Below are positions 16,001-19,000 of a stretch of 21,281 nt of DNA, piece by piece. Each line of letters begins with the position of its first letter. The first letter of the stretch is position 1. The notes beneath the pieces were generated by a model. It worked only from the letters and a program-made list of their open reading frames with translations, ran no database searches and was not told the DNA's origin. Both the position numbers and the translations under genes were made by a program. The stretch lies in NCBI GenBank assembly GCA_043819035.1, contig JBDRFD010000093.1, forward strand, positions 1 through 21,281. The letters are read 5' to 3'. The DNA comes from UBA2144 sp043819035 (GTDB lineage Bacteria > Patescibacteriota > Gracilibacteria > Peribacterales > Peribacteraceae).

Positions 16001-19000
16001 TCCCGAGCCCGGCTTGGAAGTTTTGATTGCACAGTCGGTTCCACCTCCGGTGCGCCCTCTCTCCATGGGAGAAGTGGCAACGGACATTATCGAACGCATG
16101 TTTGCCACGAAGGAATTACCGGAAGGGATTGTGGTGACGGGGAAGGCCTTACCTCCATCCTTTGATTTACCTCTCCCCCCAGCCCCAACCCCCTCCGGAT
16201 TTACCTCCATCCCCCGACCCCTTCCTCCACAGGAGGAAGGGGAGCTTTGTCATCGAAGCATCAAACTTAGTTACTCTCTTAATTCAAGTTCCCCTCCTCC
16301 TGTGGAGGAGGGGTTAGGGGTGGAGGTAGTAGAGGGGTTAGAGGAGACGCTCTTCACCTGGACCGCCTCCGATCAGTACGGCATTCCCCATCCAACCTCC
16401 GTCCGTTCCATGGAAGTGGCATGGGCACTTGCACGTACTCCGCTGAGTTCACAAGAATCCTGGTGGATGCAGGCGACTGCCGAACCAGGAGTACTCCCGC
16501 CGAAGCTTGTAGTGACAGGAGAGGAAGACAAGGATGTTATTGAGTTCGTCGAACGAGACAATGCTCCTTCACGCATTGTGTCGTACGAAGAACCGCGAAA
16601 GTGGCAATTACTCTCTCTTGCAACACCTGAAGCTGCCACTCGCGAGTCGCAGCTGCGGTCAGAATTAACATTAATCCCTATCGGCGGAGATACATTCTCT
16701 GCGAACGCTCTGCCGACCTTCAAACTCCTTGAAACAACATTCACAAACACAGGTTCTTTGCTCGATGAGGCAGGGCACCTTCAAACGAACATAGCGCTGC
16801 GCGAAATTGCGCAGGTTCTAATTGATCAAGCAGACATAAAGAGAGCAGTGATTCGATCCATTATCGAGGAGAAGAGCGACACCATTGCACGTAATCTCGT
16901 AGAAGATCCTGTGAGCATGAGTGCGCTAACCGTTGCAACCAGAAGTGGAACCGGAACTACTAAGGTTCGTAAGGATGTTCTTGAGTTAACGGTATCTGAT
17001 GTATTGGAAGATGGCGAAGCAAAATACAAGCTGGCAGAAGTTATTGAAGAAACCGGAGAGCTTGATGAGCTTTTGGCACAGGTTGTTGATGAGGAAGTGA
17101 CAGATGCTGTTGTTGAGGAGATCATAGAAAAGGAAACCAAAGAAACCCCCTCCTACGCTAAAGCTACTGAGGGCAAGAAAGAATCCGAAGAAACCAAAGG
17201 GGTGAGCGAGGTTAGAAAAGCAATGGAAAATGTAAACAAACATGTTGCATCTCTCCTCAATGAAAAGGTTGTTGGAATAATGAAGAAGAGCAAAGAGTCA
17301 AGAGAAGTTTTAGTGAATGCTACTAAAGAAGAGGAACAAGTTACGCGGAACGATGAACGTTTAACGAATTCGGTCATCTCTGTTGAACTTAAGGATTCCA
17401 AAGGTAATGTTATCGATTCCCCTTTCCACTACGAACCCGGCTCAGTCCTCCTGGCACTCGAACCAACCAGACAGTTCAAACCCGGCAGGTACACACTCGA
17501 AGTAACGGTTACACATCCGTTATCCGGTGAACAGCAAGTGCTAACTCAAGACTTCGCCTGGGGTGTGCTTGCAATGAACTCCGACAAAGATCGATACCTC
17601 CCCGGCGACCGCGCACATCTTGCCTTTGGAGTTCTTACAGATGGAGGCGAGATTGTTTGTGACGCAAAATTAAATCTAGCAATTGAAACACCAAGCGGAG
17701 AAATTGTTAATCTCTCAAATGAAAGCGGATCCATTGTTACAACGGGAACGTGTGGAATCAAGGAAGCAGGGCTCATCAAACCAGACTACGAGACAATGAT
17801 AACACTTGCAGAAGCTGGAACGTACACGCTTCATTTAACTGCGGTCACTCCAAACGGTACACGCACAATGACTTTAGAAATAACTGTCGACCCCACTCCC
17901 CCATTCATTGTTACAAGAAAAGCTGCAACCAGGCTATGGCCGTTTGCTCCATCTGAAATGCAAATTGAGGTGGAGTTTTTTGAAGAATTTATGGGAGAAA
18001 TATCCGAAGTTGTTCCGAGTGAATTTGTGATAACGGACGTTTCGGAATCCGGAATCCGGAATCCGGAATCCGAACATGACAACGAACAACTAACCTCCTT
18101 CGCCAAGGCTGCGGACGTCAAGAAAACGAAAAACGAAAAACGAATTGTCTGGTCCGGCTTTTGGAAAAAAGGAGATACAGCTAAGTTCTCCTATCAATAT
18201 GATGCGCCGGATGTGAGTCCGGAGTTCTACAGAGTGGGACCGCTGGAGCTTAGTGCTTCGTCATTTGCGCCCGCGCCTTCCATTTCTCTTCTCGAGCTCA
18301 TGAAGAATGAACATGAGCAAGGCAACAATCGCGAAAAGGGCAAAAGCGATGTGGCCAAGGGTGAAGAACTGGCTAAGATCAATCATAATATTTCAAGTGA
18401 AGACTCAGCTTTTAGCGCGAATAACACTGAAAATGTAGCAGCAACCACATTGCGTGTCAAAGAGGACATATTACCTGCAAGTAATGCTGCTATTGCGGCC
18501 AAAGCCCAAAATGCAGCAAATTCAGTGCAGAGCCCCGAGAAGACCCTGAGTCCCGGAGGAGTCCAGCGGAATGAAGGTGATTTCATAGGTGAACGAACTT
18601 ACACCCTCTCAGATACCGTGTCAACATCTTCTGAGCCCTTCTCCAAGTCGGTGCGGGATAAAGAACATGATGGAAATCGCGAGCCCCGCACCAGTCGTTT
18701 GATGCACTCTGAATCAGAGAAAAACACTCCGGTGCGGGACAGGGGCGACGATGCTCAGAATGAGATAGAAGAGCGTGAGGTTGGTGACGGGGTCGTGCAT
18801 GAGCGGTCTTATGAAAGAGGAATATCATTATCCACATCCGCTCCCATTCTTCTTCCCTCTCTTATTGGCGAAGTAGATGATGGCAAACGTGACAGCAACG
18901 AGCCCGAGGGCGACATAGAAGAGCATGTAAGCGGTGTCGAAATTCATAATAATCAATGGGAGAAGAGTACACTCAGTATCCAGAACACTACTGCAAAAAT

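Noticed and set aside
15363..16210. Several minus-strand frames of 60-145 codons within the giant gene
   Set aside because: Unlike the 18261-20341 array they show no paralogy, no promoter and no coherent topology; they read as shadows of GC-rich linker codons.
18583..18837. Minus-strand frame of 84 codons (and its counterpart 19723-20037)
   Set aside because: Another frame across the duplicated block; the alternative frame (A3/B3) gives membrane-like peptides and better boundaries.
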